Assembly: GCA_963662175.1 (NCBI GenBank)
Contig: OY759221.1
Coordinates: forward strand, 22,989,027 to 23,053,026
Length of the DNA: 64,000 bases
Direction of reading: 5' to 3'
Source of the DNA: Aradus depressus
Taxonomy: Eukaryota > Arthropoda > Insecta > Hemiptera > Aradidae
The notes below the pieces were generated by a model. It did not search any database, was not told the DNA's origin, and was given only the letters and a program-made list of their open reading frames with translations. The position numbers were made by a program, and so were the translations under genes. Shown here piece after piece: positions 21,254 through 33,050 of this stretch. Each line of letters opens with the position of its first letter. The stretch's first letter is position 1.

Positions 21254-24161
21254 CTATCCCATAAAAAATAAAATACATCGTTCTTTATTTTCGTCATCAG
21301 GAACAAAGCCCTCAGTAACAGTCATATCGTTAGGGTTGATAGTTTCATAAATGGCTTCTCTTTTTGGTTTGGCATTTTGAAGACACTTGAGCAAGTCCAG
21401 TTTTTGAAGATCGCCCATTTCTTCACTAAAATCGTCAGATGTTGTCCCCTCCAGCATGGCGCTGATTACACACTGTCGAAATGTGGGATCCTCAAATGAA
21501 ATTTGAATATAACGCTCTATAACTTCTTCTATAATTTTTTTCAAAATGAGCCTTTGTTTTTTATGGTCTCGGTAAAGTAGAAACGCTCTCTGTGCACACT
21601 TTTGAAACCTTGGAGATGAATCTTCATCCTCAATATTTTTCATGCACGACTGGAATGAATGTGTCTTTGAATATTCTTGGAGAAATTGGATTTCTTCGTT
21701 TGTCAATGGTTTAATATTTTTCTCGGAAGGTGCGCCTATAAAATTAATAATTAATTAATGAAAATATAATAGTAAATATAAAATATAAGTATATATAATA
21801 ATAAATACAAACAAAAAATTATATTTTTTAAGTATTATCTATTTAACTAAATATATATATAATATACGGAAGTACTTTCCGTATTGCTAACATCATCAGC
21901 CACGACAGTCGTGGGTTTTTTATCGTATATACCCACCTGGTATGTACAATTGTTTTTTTGGGTATATGGTGGACCACCCATCCACCATTAATCCGAAAAA
22001 AAAATTGGGTAGTTTACATTATATTACATCAAATACTAAAAAAAGGGCCCCACAACAAGAAAACCTTGCAGGTTGTACCAACAATGACTCGCTCTACGAA
22101 ATACCTGCGCCCACCAGTACCTTCCTTATTTGAAAAGAATGGCGGGTTCCTATTCAAATTGTGAATATGCGGAGATGCACTTTCTGTATGAAATGGGGAA
22201 GTTTCTGTGAAATTTGACAACTTCTAGATCATTGTGTAGGGCAAATTTTAGGAATTTTGCACAAATTTTTTTTTTTTCCTACAATTTTGATGTTAAAACA
22301 GTTAAAGTAAAAAATATACTTTCAAGTGAGGGCGCCGGTAGCTCAGTGGTATGCGTGCTTGACTTCTGAGCTCAAGGTTGTGGGTTCGAAACCCGACCGA
22401 GGCCCTTAGTTTATTTTATCTGGGAGGTAAAATAAACTTAAGCACGCCGTCCTTCGGATGGGACGTTAAGCGATGGTCCCGAGCCTGTACGATGTCAGGT
22501 ACCCGTTAAAGACCCCTACCCTAGGTGAATAAAAATTTAAGGTAGGCAAAATTTATGACTCCCACAGTAGAGTCGGGCTCATGTCCACCAGAGTGACGTA
22601 AGAGCTCTCTGGTAGTAGGCGATATGACCTCGTAGTTAAAGCCCGGGCATGAGTCATAAAACCTAACCTAACCCATTCTTTCAAGCAAGATAAAAGGCTG
22701 GTTGTGGTTTCGTTGAAAGGCAATTTTTTCGATCTTTCCAAAACCATAGTTAAAAGTGCAAATTCATATCCCAAAAGCTGAGAAAAATGTTTATTTCGGT
22801 ATCAAGTCATGTTAATTCTGAACAAACTTTAAAAAAAGTCATACGTATAGACGTTTTGAGATAGAGAGCTGTGGTTGGTGGCGTTTTACTCCTTTTTTGA
22901 TCTAGTTTTATCCAAATTTTTTTTCGGGTTTATGGTGGACCACCTGGTATATAGGTATAATATATGGAAATACTTTCTGTATTACAGGCAATACTTTCTG
23001 CTAACATCACCAGCCCAGTCGTTGTTTTTTTTATTGTATTGTCAGTGCTTTGCTGTCCAGTGGGTGTCAGTATTTTCGTAAAAGTGAGATTCATTTAAAT
23101 TTCCTCATCAGTTCTTGTCATTTCAGTCTGGTATGTGGTTCCAAGTCAATTTACAGTTTCAGATAAGGGACAATGTCACTTTCTGCGAATTGATTACCGT
23201 TCAGTAAGACAGGAGGACATGAAATGAGTGGTGATCGTCGGCAGGATGAGTGTAAATCATTATCTGAATAGATAAATGTCATATCAGTACTTTCTGAAAT
23301 TTTGAAAAAACAACGCTAACGTTTTTAGTTTTTAACTTCTATTTTAACTATAGCGGGTCTAGTAGTCATACAGCAAATGCTATTTGAAGAAATATTTATT
23401 GTTTTTTTAATTTTTATTATAAATTTATAGTTTATTATTATTTTTGTAATTAGTTATTTGTTCACATTACTATTGTTTTAAGAGAATTTCACTGTAAATA
23501 AAATAACAGTTATATTTATGTTAAAATATGTATACTTTTAATATAATAAAAACTATATTCCGTATTATTGAGATTTATTTAGAGAAATGAGAAAAGAATG
23601 TTGTACACGATCTTTGTCAGTATGTGTTGAAAACAGACATGTTACAAATCGGTATTAAGTGACATAAAGCGGAATAACTGTTACTTTTGTTGTTGATTAG
23701 ATTGTTAGCTTGTTTTTATCTACAGAAAATATTTTGATATTGACACAACCTTTGATCACTTAGCTATTGAACTACAGATGTTATACATCAAACTTTAAAA
23801 AAGAGTTATTACCGATTTCCAGGCATTATTCTACAACGACCTTTTGTCAGTATGTACAGGATATACAGAAGGATATGGCTGTGTGCATAACTCGATTTTC
23901 ACAAAAATTGCTGATACAACTTTTTTCTATTCAGCTTAACGAAATGTAGTTGTTTCTGATTTTTGTTAATTGCTTTGAATTTCCATTTTTGGCTCATGTG
24001 TTGAGATGTGAATGTAGAGAGAAAGAAACATTGTAAGGATGAAGAATGAAGATTTCGGTGCAAATGTGTATAATGAGTGGGAATAAAGACTGTTATATAA
24101 TTAGGATCTTACAGTATACAGAAGAGAGTATGGCAGCAGTTGTGATCACCTGTAGTAACAT
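21254..24161 (-). CDS. Gene C: secreted Cys-motif protein, paralog 3
   Basis: Coding exons are 24113-24161 and 21254-21735 (531 nt, 176 aa). Exon 1 encodes MLLQVITTAAILSSVY plus T, donor GTAAGA. Exon 2 begins GC GCA CCT after TATAG, making a Cys codon across the junction and mature start APSEK. Motifs: FLQEYSKTHSFQSC, RFQKCAQRAFLLYRDH, FEDPTFRQC, LLKCLQNAKPKRE, ENKERCILFFMG, so five mature Cys aligned with gene B. The 5' acceptor TTTTTACAG ends just before 24174, 13 nt from the ATG. A possible AATAAA lies about 220 nt past the stop. The 2.4-kb intron carries a full-length SINE and other repeats. Probably a secreted protein with several disulfides; no known family recognised. Confidence 0.82.
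22329..22675 (+). mobile_element. Full-length tRNA-derived SINE with CCTAA tail
   Basis: Starts GAGGGCGCCGGTAGCTCAGT, B-box GGGTTCGAAACCC, ends CATGAGTCATAAAACCTAAC then CTAACCC. CTTTCAAG on both sides is a candidate target duplication. Lies in the gene C intron. Confidence 0.9.
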
Positions 24162-24213
24162 GGTTCTTTGGTACCTGTAAAAATGACATTATTACTAAAA
24201 AACTGTTTATACA

Positions 24214-24790
24214 CGGGGGCGTAGCAAGGATTTTGAAAGGAGGGGGGGGGGTATAGACTCCCGAGGGCGCAGCCCGCCGTTTCCATGGTTAGCGTTGCAG
24301 ACTTTTTGTTATTAATTTGGGAGACTCGGACCCCTAGAAGCACCCCCTGAGGTAACCACTGACTGTAATACTTAAGTTGACTTTACATGAGCAGCAAAAA
24401 TGCAATGCGCAGCGCAGCAAATGCACGCTGTGGTTTCTGTGCTTTTAGAATTAAATGACTCACATCCAATAGAGTGCATTTGCTGCTGCTGCGCTTTGCA
24501 TTTTTACTGCGCATGTAAAATTGGCTTTAAGAGTATAAAGTATAACATAAATGACGATTTTGAGAGAGGAAATGATCGAATTCATATATATATATATATA
24601 TTTAAATAAATGTAATATGACTTGTTTTGTACATGTACATTTATGTAACTGTGATTTAGGAATCAGACGCACGGGAAATTTGGAGATCCTATTGGTAACT
24701 CGCAAGCAATCCATTTTTAATAAAAACTATTTTTTTATTTTATTTTATTTTTTATTTTATTTTATTTTTATCTTGGTTTTTTGATCTGTT
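24214..24790. repeat. Dispersed repeat with nested palindromic MITE, copy 1
   Basis: Starts GGGGGCGTAGCAAGGATTTT, then a G-run, ATAGACTCCC and GGGAGACTCGG. A palindromic insert of about 160 bp (24385-24545) has arms built on TTTACATG-GCAG-AAAAATGCAA-GCGCAGC. It ends in AT-rich sequence with ATCTTGGTTTTTTG. The same arrangement recurs at 34823. The GGGGCGTAGCCAGG start resembles hAT-type ends, which is inference. Confidence 0.75.
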
Positions 24791-25179
24791 AGATTTTACC
24801 TACCAGTTGTAGAGTAAGTATAAAATTGTTAATTTTTCTCTAAAGACGAAGCTAGGCTGGAGTTCATTCACAAGAGAGGATCGTACCTGGGACAGAACCC
24901 TCGACAGCTGATTTGTCGGCGGGAGGAAAAGCAGTGTAAGACGGGGCTTGAGACGACCCCAGTAACCCTTTGATCACGAGCTCCTCCCTCCCCTCCACTT
25001 ATGACTGTGTGATATTGCACTATTGCAAGGTGCATCCTTCATTAAATTTAAATAAATGTTAACGCTTCACTCAAATATTGCTAGGTCAAAAGTACTGAAA
25101 TTGTCTGACTGTTCAATAAAAAACATAGGTTAAGCAAAATTCTACTTTGTTTTACTTCCTAGGTTAAGAAGGTAGGCTA

Positions 25180-26065
25180 TACGAAGTATAGGGGAAGTTA
25201 TGTAATCGGTCAGAAATTTTGAACGCAATTTCATGTTTTTCGAACATCTAATTCCAAAATCTGTCTGTGTGTGTCTGTGAACATGATGACTCGCAATAAA
25301 GTGAATGTTTGAACATAGAATTTTCTATGTGTATCCAGAATATTCTAAGGATGGCATCTCTTAATTTTCAGCCAGATTGACCAAAGGGAAGGGGAGGATA
25401 AATACAAGTGACTAACAAATCCGTTTGTTTGTTTTGATTTATCCTTCTACTTCACACCGAAGATGATTGTTCATTTAATCATTAAATGTGTTATAATAAC
25501 TGTAATTGTTTTAGAGGTGCTCTAGAGAAGATCTATCTCTGTCTCGTCTGTGTCTATACTTTTCTGGCTGTCTGTCTCTGTCGACGACGTACTCATTCCA
25601 AGGAAACAACTGAAATACTCTCAATTTTCTGGGGTTCGACTCGGATCAAATGTATGAAGACGAAAAATATAGACGCGTTACGATAGATCTAAGTTTGTAA
25701 TTTAAGCGATACCTGTCGCAAATTGACCGTTTGAGCTAAAACTCAATATTTGACTTATATATTGCATCTTCATACTAAATTTTGTATCGATACATTCATT
25801 ACGGCAGTGGTTCGGATATTTGTGTCGAGCTCACCTTCCCTTCGGCTGATTTCGCGGGAAATTAATAGTCATCCTTAAGGGGTTTTGAATTTAAATATGA
25901 AATCCCATGTCGATACATTTATTACATCGGCATTTATTGGGAATATCTGTGTCAAGACTTCTTTTTAGCCTCATGTGGTTAAAAATCCATAGGATTCTGG
26001 ATACTCATATAAAATTTCGTATTGACAGATTCATTTTATCAGGAATTATCGTGATATTTTCTATC
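25180..26065 (+). repeat. ~140-bp repeat element, longest copy
   Basis: Starts AAGTATAGGGGAAGTTATGT, then TCTGTGTGTGTCTGTGAACA, and units with TGTATCGATACATTCATTAC at 25785, 25905 and 26015. Provides the order of the element: end segment first, then units. Confidence 0.65.
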
Positions 26066-27480
26066 TTTAACTGGTAGGATATGTAAAGATTGCGTTGCCA
26101 TATTTTTAAACGAGCTATACTTTATTGTGTAAGATTTTAAAACAATGAATATGAGAAGAATAAAATACTTTAGAAAGACCTGTGAATTATTTTTTCCTCT
26201 TTCCATCGGAGAGTGTGCGAGGAGTGTCCCTGTTGAAGTAGTGTCACAAGATACTATGAATTACACTCGGACAAGATCTCTCTCAGAAAATTACCTGGGA
26301 CCTTATATCATAACGTATCTTGATACAGACACTCCTTCAAATGTTATGGAAACTACTATCCGTTCCTATCTCACTAATGTTGTTACTAATGATTATTTAA
26401 ACTATCGTAAAATAAAAGTTAAACTAATGTACCTGAATGATGATAATTTCATTTAAAAACTAATCTGACAAGTTGACAGAGGTATGCGGTTGGAGACTAA
26501 GTTTAACTAAGACGTAATGTTACTTTATATACAAATTATTTATCTTACAATTTATCCTATTGTTCATCTTACAATAATATACGTTTTCCCTTCATAGTTA
26601 TCATTCCTTGAACAGTGATGCGCGCATGTGAAAAATTTATTATCATCCAGTCACGCGATAATATTTTGTTTCAATAAAAAAAATTAATAAATGCATATTA
26701 CTCTCTGGAAAACAATGCTTAGTAAGGCCTCAGATTATCTCAAAATATTTTAATTATTCAACATTTGGCTTGTTTAGAATTTCAAATACACCTTGTCTAT
26801 CGCAACAAATGAATGTTGTACTGCAATTTGTGCGGAATATTATTATATACGTAATTTATTAAAATCCTTTAAATTTGGAGCGATTAAAAGATTATAAGTT
26901 GGTGGCTCTTATCATAATGTATGTTGATACATTTTTTTGAATAATTATCGAAAACTATATGCTTTATTCTTGGTTCTAGTAGGTACCTTACCTACCTTAA
27001 GAATACAATAATAATAATAATAAACAAAAACTGAATTCATGAATAATTCTGTATATCAAGTTTTGTACATGACGAACAACACTGAATCTTTGAGAATGAG
27101 TAGATTGCAATGTTACCTTGCAGTTTTTCTATGTTCGAAATAAATCTGGCGAATTCGAATCACTGGCAGTATACTAAACATCCGGTTTGGCTAACAATGT
27201 ACAGATACTTTTTAGACATGTTTACCAACACAAAAACGGAAAAATCGCGGACCAATACAACCCGCGAAATTAGAAAATTCTCGTTACTTTTTGAGTACGA
27301 ATACACCTCGTACTTTCCTAACAAGAATTTATCTATTAGGTTTTCGCTTTCCTTCCGGATGGTCTGTTTGTGCTAAAAATGAATAGTTAATTTACATAGG
27401 ACCTTCTGAATCTCATACATTTATCAACATCTCAAGCACCAAAAAGATACATAATAAATAAAATAAAGTTACTTTTGAGT
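26066..27480. other. AT-rich intergenic DNA
   Basis: ORFs at 26145-26456 and 27110-27376 have no recognisable motif and no splice context. The latter ends in a degenerate unit of the ~140-bp repeat (27350-27420). Confidence 0.4.
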
Positions 27481-27514
27481 TGTGTAAGGAGATCGTTAAT
27501 TCATATACATATTA

Positions 27515-27831
27515 TAGGTTAGGTAAGGTTTTATGACTCATGTCCGGGCTTTAACTACGAGGTCATATGGTGGACAGGAGCCCGACTCTACTGTGGAAGT
27601 CCTAAATTTTGCCTACCCTAAATTTTTATTCACCTAGGGCAGGGGTCTTTAACGAGTACCTGACATCGTACAGGCTCGGGACCATCACTTAACGTCCCAT
27701 CCGAAGGACGGCGTACTTAAGTTTATTTTACCTCCCAGATAAAATAAACTAAAGGCCTCGGTCGGGTTTCGAACCCACGATCTTGAGCTCAGAAGACAAG
27801 CACGCATACCACTGAGCTACCGGCGCCCTCT
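27515..27831 (-). mobile_element. tRNA-derived SINE with telomere-like tail and target duplication
   Basis: AGGTTAGGTAAGGTTTTATG at the tail end, head complement CTACCGGCGCCCTC. TATACATATTAT flanks both sides. The site is uninterrupted in a related repeat at about 48905. Confidence 0.9.
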
Positions 27832-27902
27832 ATACATATTATATATTATTACAGCATCACTTCTCCAACTTTTTTTTTTTGGGGGGGGGGGGGAGGGGGG
27901 TG

Positions 27903-28131
27903 GAGGCGCCGGTAGCTCAGTGATATGCATGCATACTGAGCTCAAGATCGCGCGTTCAAAACCTGTCCGAGGTCTTAGTATATTTTGTCTGGAAGGTAAA
28001 AAAAACTTAAGCACACCGTTCGTCGGATGGGTCGTTGTACGAAGTCAGGTACTCGTTAAAAAACCTCTACCCTAAGTGAATAAAAATTTATGATAAGTAT
28101 AATTTAGGACTCCTATAGTAGAATCAGGCGG
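27903..28131 (+). mobile_element. tRNA-derived SINE, 3'-truncated
   Basis: GGCGCCGGTAGCTCAGTGAT head following a G-tract; the body stops after AGGACTCCTATAGTAGAATC. Head-to-head with the SINE at 27515-27831. Confidence 0.85.
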
Positions 28132-28139
28132 TATATTGT

Positions 28140-28390
28140 AAAATGTACTTAGGCCGCGGAGTAAAGTGCTCACAATTTACGTCTGATTTCGGACAAAATC
28201 AAATCAGATCTATATCAGCACATGTGACTCCTTCATTTCAAATTTCAAATTTATAACTGCAATCATTTTTGTGGTAGAGAGCTCACAACTTTCCAATTAC
28301 ATAAACACACAAACAACATGAAAATCCTTTGAAAACTCGATCTCGGATTTTCGCACGATTACAATACATCTTTATACTATAGGTAAAAAT
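28140..28390 (+). repeat. Second dispersed repeat family, copy 2
   Basis: AATGTACTTAGGCCGCGGAG, TCTGATTTCGGACAAAATC, ATCATTTTTGTGGTAGAGAG and CTCGATCTCGGATTTTCGC. A related piece lies in the LINE leader at about 28820-28925. Confidence 0.65.
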
Positions 28391-29223
28391 AGTGGTCCCC
28401 AACAAAAACACAGTAATTATAAGTACATAAAAAACTTGAATAAACCATAAGAAACTAATGAACCTTGCTGTTCTGTCTAGATCATAGGCGTAAATTGCAT
28501 GGGGGCCACCGCCCTCACAACCCTGAGGTCGTGGGGGCAAGAGTAACTTTTCGCCCCCACAATAATCTTCTGAAAATGTATACAAAAAATATTTGAGACC
28601 AAAGGGAAGGACTCAAATCTCCGATGTGGTATAATAAATAATTATAAAACAATTTATTATTATAATAGTCGGTAGTAGGAAAAAACGTATGTGCAACAAT
28701 TGTGGATATGGGCAACAATTAGCCTTCACCATTTTGTCCTCGATATAATCGACACTAGTTGTACAATATACTATTCAATTCTACTTATGTTTGTTTTATT
28801 ATTATTATGTAGCAGGACTTCCATCTTGGATTTTGAGGTGATAACACAGCTCTATATCAGTGCAAGTTTTAAATATGTGAATCTTAAGTTTTACAACAGA
28901 AATCGTTTTCAAATTTGGTAGAGTAAATCATTTAAATACGGTCTACAAATTGAAGTATCGAAAATCAAAACTACAACACAAAAATAATACAGGACAGGAT
29001 TGATAACTAAGGTGAGTGAGTCATAGCAATCTTTTTTCAAATTTACGTACAAGTAACATTTCTTTTGCGTGAAAGTAACAATTAAAGAAACAAAAAGAAA
29101 AAAAAAGAAGAATTACTCACAAGGCGGTTATCAAAAGGTGGTAAAAGAAAAAACATAACCTAGCTTTTTTTATAACAGCACCATTCACTTTATTGAAACA
29201 AAAATTACAAAAGAAAATACAAC

Positions 29224-30012
29224 ATGGAAAAAGAAGGCTTAGAAAAGATATTATCAGCCATAAATGAATTCAAACAAGAAATTAGAAAAGATCTAGAAAA
29301 ACACACTGAACGAATAACAAATAATTTCTGTACATTTACAAATGAAATAAATGGAAAAATTAACGAACAAGAGAAAAAAATCAACTTTTTCGAGAGAGAA
29401 ATGAGGAAAAGAAATATAATAATACACGGTTTAACTGAAAATAACATTTACGGTGACCTAGTAGAATCTGTCATACATGTAATTCACGATAGACTGAACG
29501 TTCCGTTCAAAGAAGAAGAAATCGATTATATCAGAAGATTGGGAAAACCAATCGAAAATAGAACCAGACCAATTTTAATAGGACTTACAACACATAGGAA
29601 GAAAATAGAAATTTTAAAAAACAAATATAAAATTAAAGATCAGATATATTACATAACAGAAGATTTTCCTAAAGAAATAATTAAAAAAAGGAAAGAATTA
29701 AAAGATCAGCTAATTCAGGCAAGAAAGGAAGGCAAGTTTGCGATCCTAAAATACGATCGACTAATAATTAAAGAAAACAAAAACAAATTTCAAAACAATA
29801 AAAGAAACTTAAGTGTGTCGCCTCAAAAAGATTCTACGAACCAAGCAACTCACACAGCGCAGACCCCAAAAAGAAACAAAGTCTTGCAGGATGCTATGGT
29901 TCCGAAGAATAGAAACAAGACACTAGAACATTCTTTTAGAGATCGCTCAAATTCATTTGGGAGTCTAACTGCAAAACCCAACAACAACAAGTTCACCGAA
30001 ATCGATAAATGA
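29224..30012 (+). CDS. Retrotransposon ORF1 protein (L1 ORF1-like)
   Basis: 262 aa. Residues 1-60 are a Lys/Glu-rich heptad-like coiled coil. It is followed by ERKR-type sequence leading into NIIIHGLTENN, the start of an RRM-like single-strand nucleic-acid-binding domain as in L1 ORF1 proteins, through DYIRRLGKP, RPILIGL and YYITEDFPKEI. The tail is basic with Ser/Thr/Asn (residues about 190-262). Known role in L1-type elements: RNA chaperone that coats the element RNA. The stop is UGA followed by C, and the downstream frame stays open into ORF2. Confidence 0.85.
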   Translation: MEKEGLEKILSAINEFKQEIRKDLEKHTERITNNFCTFTNEINGKINEQEKKINFFEREMRKRNIIIHGLTENNIYGDLVESVIHVIHDRLNVPFKEEEIDYIRRLGKPIENRTRPILIGLTTHRKKIEILKNKYKIKDQIYYITEDFPKEIIKKRKELKDQLIQARKEGKFAILKYDRLIIKENKNKFQNNKRNLSVSPQKDSTNQATHTAQTPKRNKVLQDAMVPKNRNKTLEHSFRDRSNSFGSLTAKPNNNKFTEIDK

Positions 30013-32956
30013 CAAGCAAAGGAAACTAAACCCAGGAACTCACATCCCCCAGAAAGGCCGGTCACCGAGGGGGATCACGACTTTCACCTCCCATACACAG
30101 CAACAACAAAGAAAACAACAAACCAAAACCACCCCAAAAATCAGAAGTTAATTGAAATAGCAACACTAAATGTTAGAACTCTACTTTCAGAATGGAGAAT
30201 AGAAGAAATGGAGAAGGCACTCTCAAAAACCAACATCAAAATTCTAGGAATGGCAGAAGTTAGAAGGAAAGGAGAAAAAATAGTTTCAAGAAAAAATGCA
30301 TACAGTCTTCTATCTTTTGGAAATGAAAATGGCACGAAAGGAATTGGTTTCATGATACATGATGACCTCAAAAAAGACATTGAAGAATTTCAGGGAATAT
30401 CAGACAGAATTGGTATGCTTGTTATAAAAATTGGAAAAAATAAAAAAAATGACTATAATCCAAGTGTACGCTCCCACCACTACGTCAAGTGAAGAAGATA
30501 GCGACAACTTCTATAACCAACTAAGAGACACAATAAATAAAATAACTGTGAATAACAGAAACTTACTAGTGGTTATGGGAGACATGAACTCTCAGGTAGG
30601 GAAAAGGGAACCCGAAGAAAATCATGTGATGGGCCCTTACGGATATGGGAAGCGTAATGAAAGAGGAAGGAAGATGATAGCATTCTGCCAAGAATTAAAT
30701 CTTAAGATTATAAACTCCCTTTTCAAAAAACGTGCAGGGAAGAGGTGGACCTGGCTGTCTCCAAATGGCAAGCATAGAAATGAAATAGATTTTGTAATAT
30801 CCCCCAACCCATCAATATTTCAAAATGTAGAAGCAACCGGCCATTTTTCTTTCCAAACGGACCATAGACTACTAAGAGCCATTATATCAATTCCGAAACG
30901 TCCCTATAAACAAAATAAGACCTACTTCCCGAAACCATCTCAAATGCATGAACAAACGTATGTAGAAGAAATAAGGAAGGGAATAGAAGACATCGAAAAC
31001 ATAGAAGCAGACGAACAGGAATTTTATGATCAAATAGAAAATATGATTCTACAAAGTGCGAGGAAGGCAGCTATACCAGAGGCCAGAAGGGAGGGAAAAC
31101 TAAGTAGAGAGACGCTCGAGATGATTAAGGAAAGGGAGAAGCTAAAAATAAAAAAGAACAAAACGGCGGTAGAAAAGGTAGAGTACAATAGCATCTGTAA
31201 GAAGGTCAAATATCATATACGGAAGGACGTTGAGGAAAATGACCACCGAGTGGTAGAAGAGGTAATCCAGAGGAGCGTGGGAGTAAAGAAGGCCAAGAAG
31301 ATGCTGGCACCTGGAAGGTCCTGGATCACAGGTCTACAGGGAAAAGATGGAGTCACAAGAAGAAAACGGGAAGACATTCTGGAGGTAGCCACAAAATTCT
31401 ACACACAACTTTACAGAAGCGAACACTCTCACTCCTGGAAATGCAGCTCAACTCCAACTAAGGAAGAAATATTTCCGGACTTTCTGGAGGAAGAAATAAT
31501 GTTAATAACAAAAGCACTGAAAACAGAAAAAGCACCGGGACGAGATAAAATCTTCAACGAACTATTAAAAATACCAAAAGAAGATATGGTACCTCTTATG
31601 ACCCAACTTTTTAACAAGGTAAAAAACAGCGGAAAGATACCAAGACAGTGGTGGTTTTCTGACATAATACTGTTACATAAAAAAGGAAATATTTCAGATC
31701 TAAAAAATTACAGGCCAATTAGCTTGACGCCAGCTATAGGAAAAACATTTTCAAAAGCCCTTCAGATGAGAATAAAACCAACTCTTTTAGAAAACCAACC
31801 ACCTGAGCAAGCCGGATTTCGAAAAGGCTACTCCACCATAGACAACCTTCACTCAGTGAACCAGCTCATCGAGAAATGTAAGGAATACCAAAAAGATATC
31901 TACATGGCCTTCATCGACTACTCAAAGGCCTTTGACTCAGTCAACCACGACTTTCTCTTTAGAAGTCTGGAGCGGCAAGGGGTGAACCACAAAATGATAG
32001 AAATAATAAGAAACTGGTATCTGAACAGCAAATCTAGAGTAACCCTAGAAATGCCAGGTCCGGACTTTCAGTTGGGAAGAGGAGTAAAACAAGGGGACCC
32101 TCTGTCCCCGGATCTATTCAACTGCATACTGGAGCAAGTATACCGAGATGTCAACTGGGAAAAATACGGAGTCAATATTAATGGAACGAAAATTACCAAC
32201 TTACGATTTGCTGATGACGTCGTTATTTTTGCTAATACCCCAGAGGAGCTATCGAGTATGCTGAGTGAGCTGAATGATGCTGGGAAAAAGGCAGGACTTG
32301 AGATAAACTTCCAAAAAACAGTCATTCTGGCAAATGGGAAAACGGAAGAAATAAGTCTGGACGGGAAGAAATTAAACTGGGTTGAAGAAGCCGTTTACCT
32401 AGGACCACTACTTTCATTCAAGAATGGCCTAAAAAAGGAATTAAATCGGCGAATCGCACTTGGATGGAAGAAATATTGGTCCTACAAATATATCTTCAAA
32501 AGCAGAATGGCCATGGACCTGAAGAAAAAGGTGTTCGACTGCTGCATCACTCCTTGTCTAACGTACGGATCCCAAACCTGGGCTCTCTCCCAAGATGTGC
32601 TGAGGAGCTTAGAGGTTACTCAAAGAGCAATGGAGAGAAGCATGCTGGGAATTAAGAAAAAGGATAAAATACGGAACTCCGAAATAAGAAAAAAGACAGG
32701 AGTACGGGACGTGAAGGAAGTGGTGCTGCAACAAAAGTGGAAATGGGCAGGACATGTGGCGAGGATGGAAGAAGGAAGATGGGCCAAGAGGATGACAGAG
32801 TGGTACCCGATATACCTGAAGAGAAGAAGAGGAAGACAACTGGTGCGGTGGCGGGACGATCTGGACAGGACAGTGGGGAGTCTCTGGCACAGGTCGGCCT
32901 GGGACAGGAGTGCATGGAAGAAAATGGGAGAGGCCTATGCCCAAAGATGGGCCTAG
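30013..32956 (+). pseudogene. Retrotransposon ORF2: AP endonuclease plus reverse transcriptase, one frame change
   Basis: The frame is open from the codon after the ORF1 stop. Endonuclease landmarks: ATLNVRT at about 30160, GMAEVRR, then after a frame change IIQVYAP, VVMGDMNSQVG, NEIDFVI and TDHRLL. Reverse transcriptase landmarks: YRPISLTP, EQAGFRKGYST, FIDYSKAFDSVNH, GVKQGDPLSP, RFADDVVIF. The C-terminal domain has KWKWAGHVARM and RRRGRQLVRWRDDLD followed by Trp-rich residues, common in arthropod endonuclease-RT elements. The first frame runs to 30492 and the second is open to 32956 (841 codons); the switch falls in an A-rich run at about 30436-30450. The first ATG after the ORF1 stop is at 30208, inside the endonuclease domain, so ORF2 probably does not start at an ATG. 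Confidence 0.85.
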
Positions 32957-33050
32957 TTTCCAATTTATATAAATATCTAGAAATACTATTGTTATACTAT
33001 TATACTAAAGAAGAAATAAAAAAAAAAGGCTATTATTATTATGTAGCAGT

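Larger units (their letters stand above)
28816..33030 (+). mobile_element. Near-complete non-LTR retrotransposon
   Basis: Contains about 400 bp of leader, ORF1 (29224-30012), ORF2 (30013-32956) and a short A-rich 3' end. The element is bracketed by a 19-bp direct repeat TATTATTATTATGTAGCAG at 28797-28815 and 33031-33049, read as the target duplication. The leader contains a segment resembling the dispersed repeat at 6430 and 28140, so the exact 5' limit is less certain than the 3' limit. Coding capacity is intact apart from one frame change near 30440, so the insertion looks young. Confidence 0.7.

Noticed and set aside
22329..22405. tRNA gene with A and B boxes
   Set aside because: The head is followed by a fixed SINE body, flanked by a target duplication, recurs many times, and its anticodon loop is not of normal size.
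32609..32963. Minus-strand Pro/Ser-rich ORFs over the LINE 3' coding end
   Set aside because: Antisense shadows of the basic C-terminus of ORF2.
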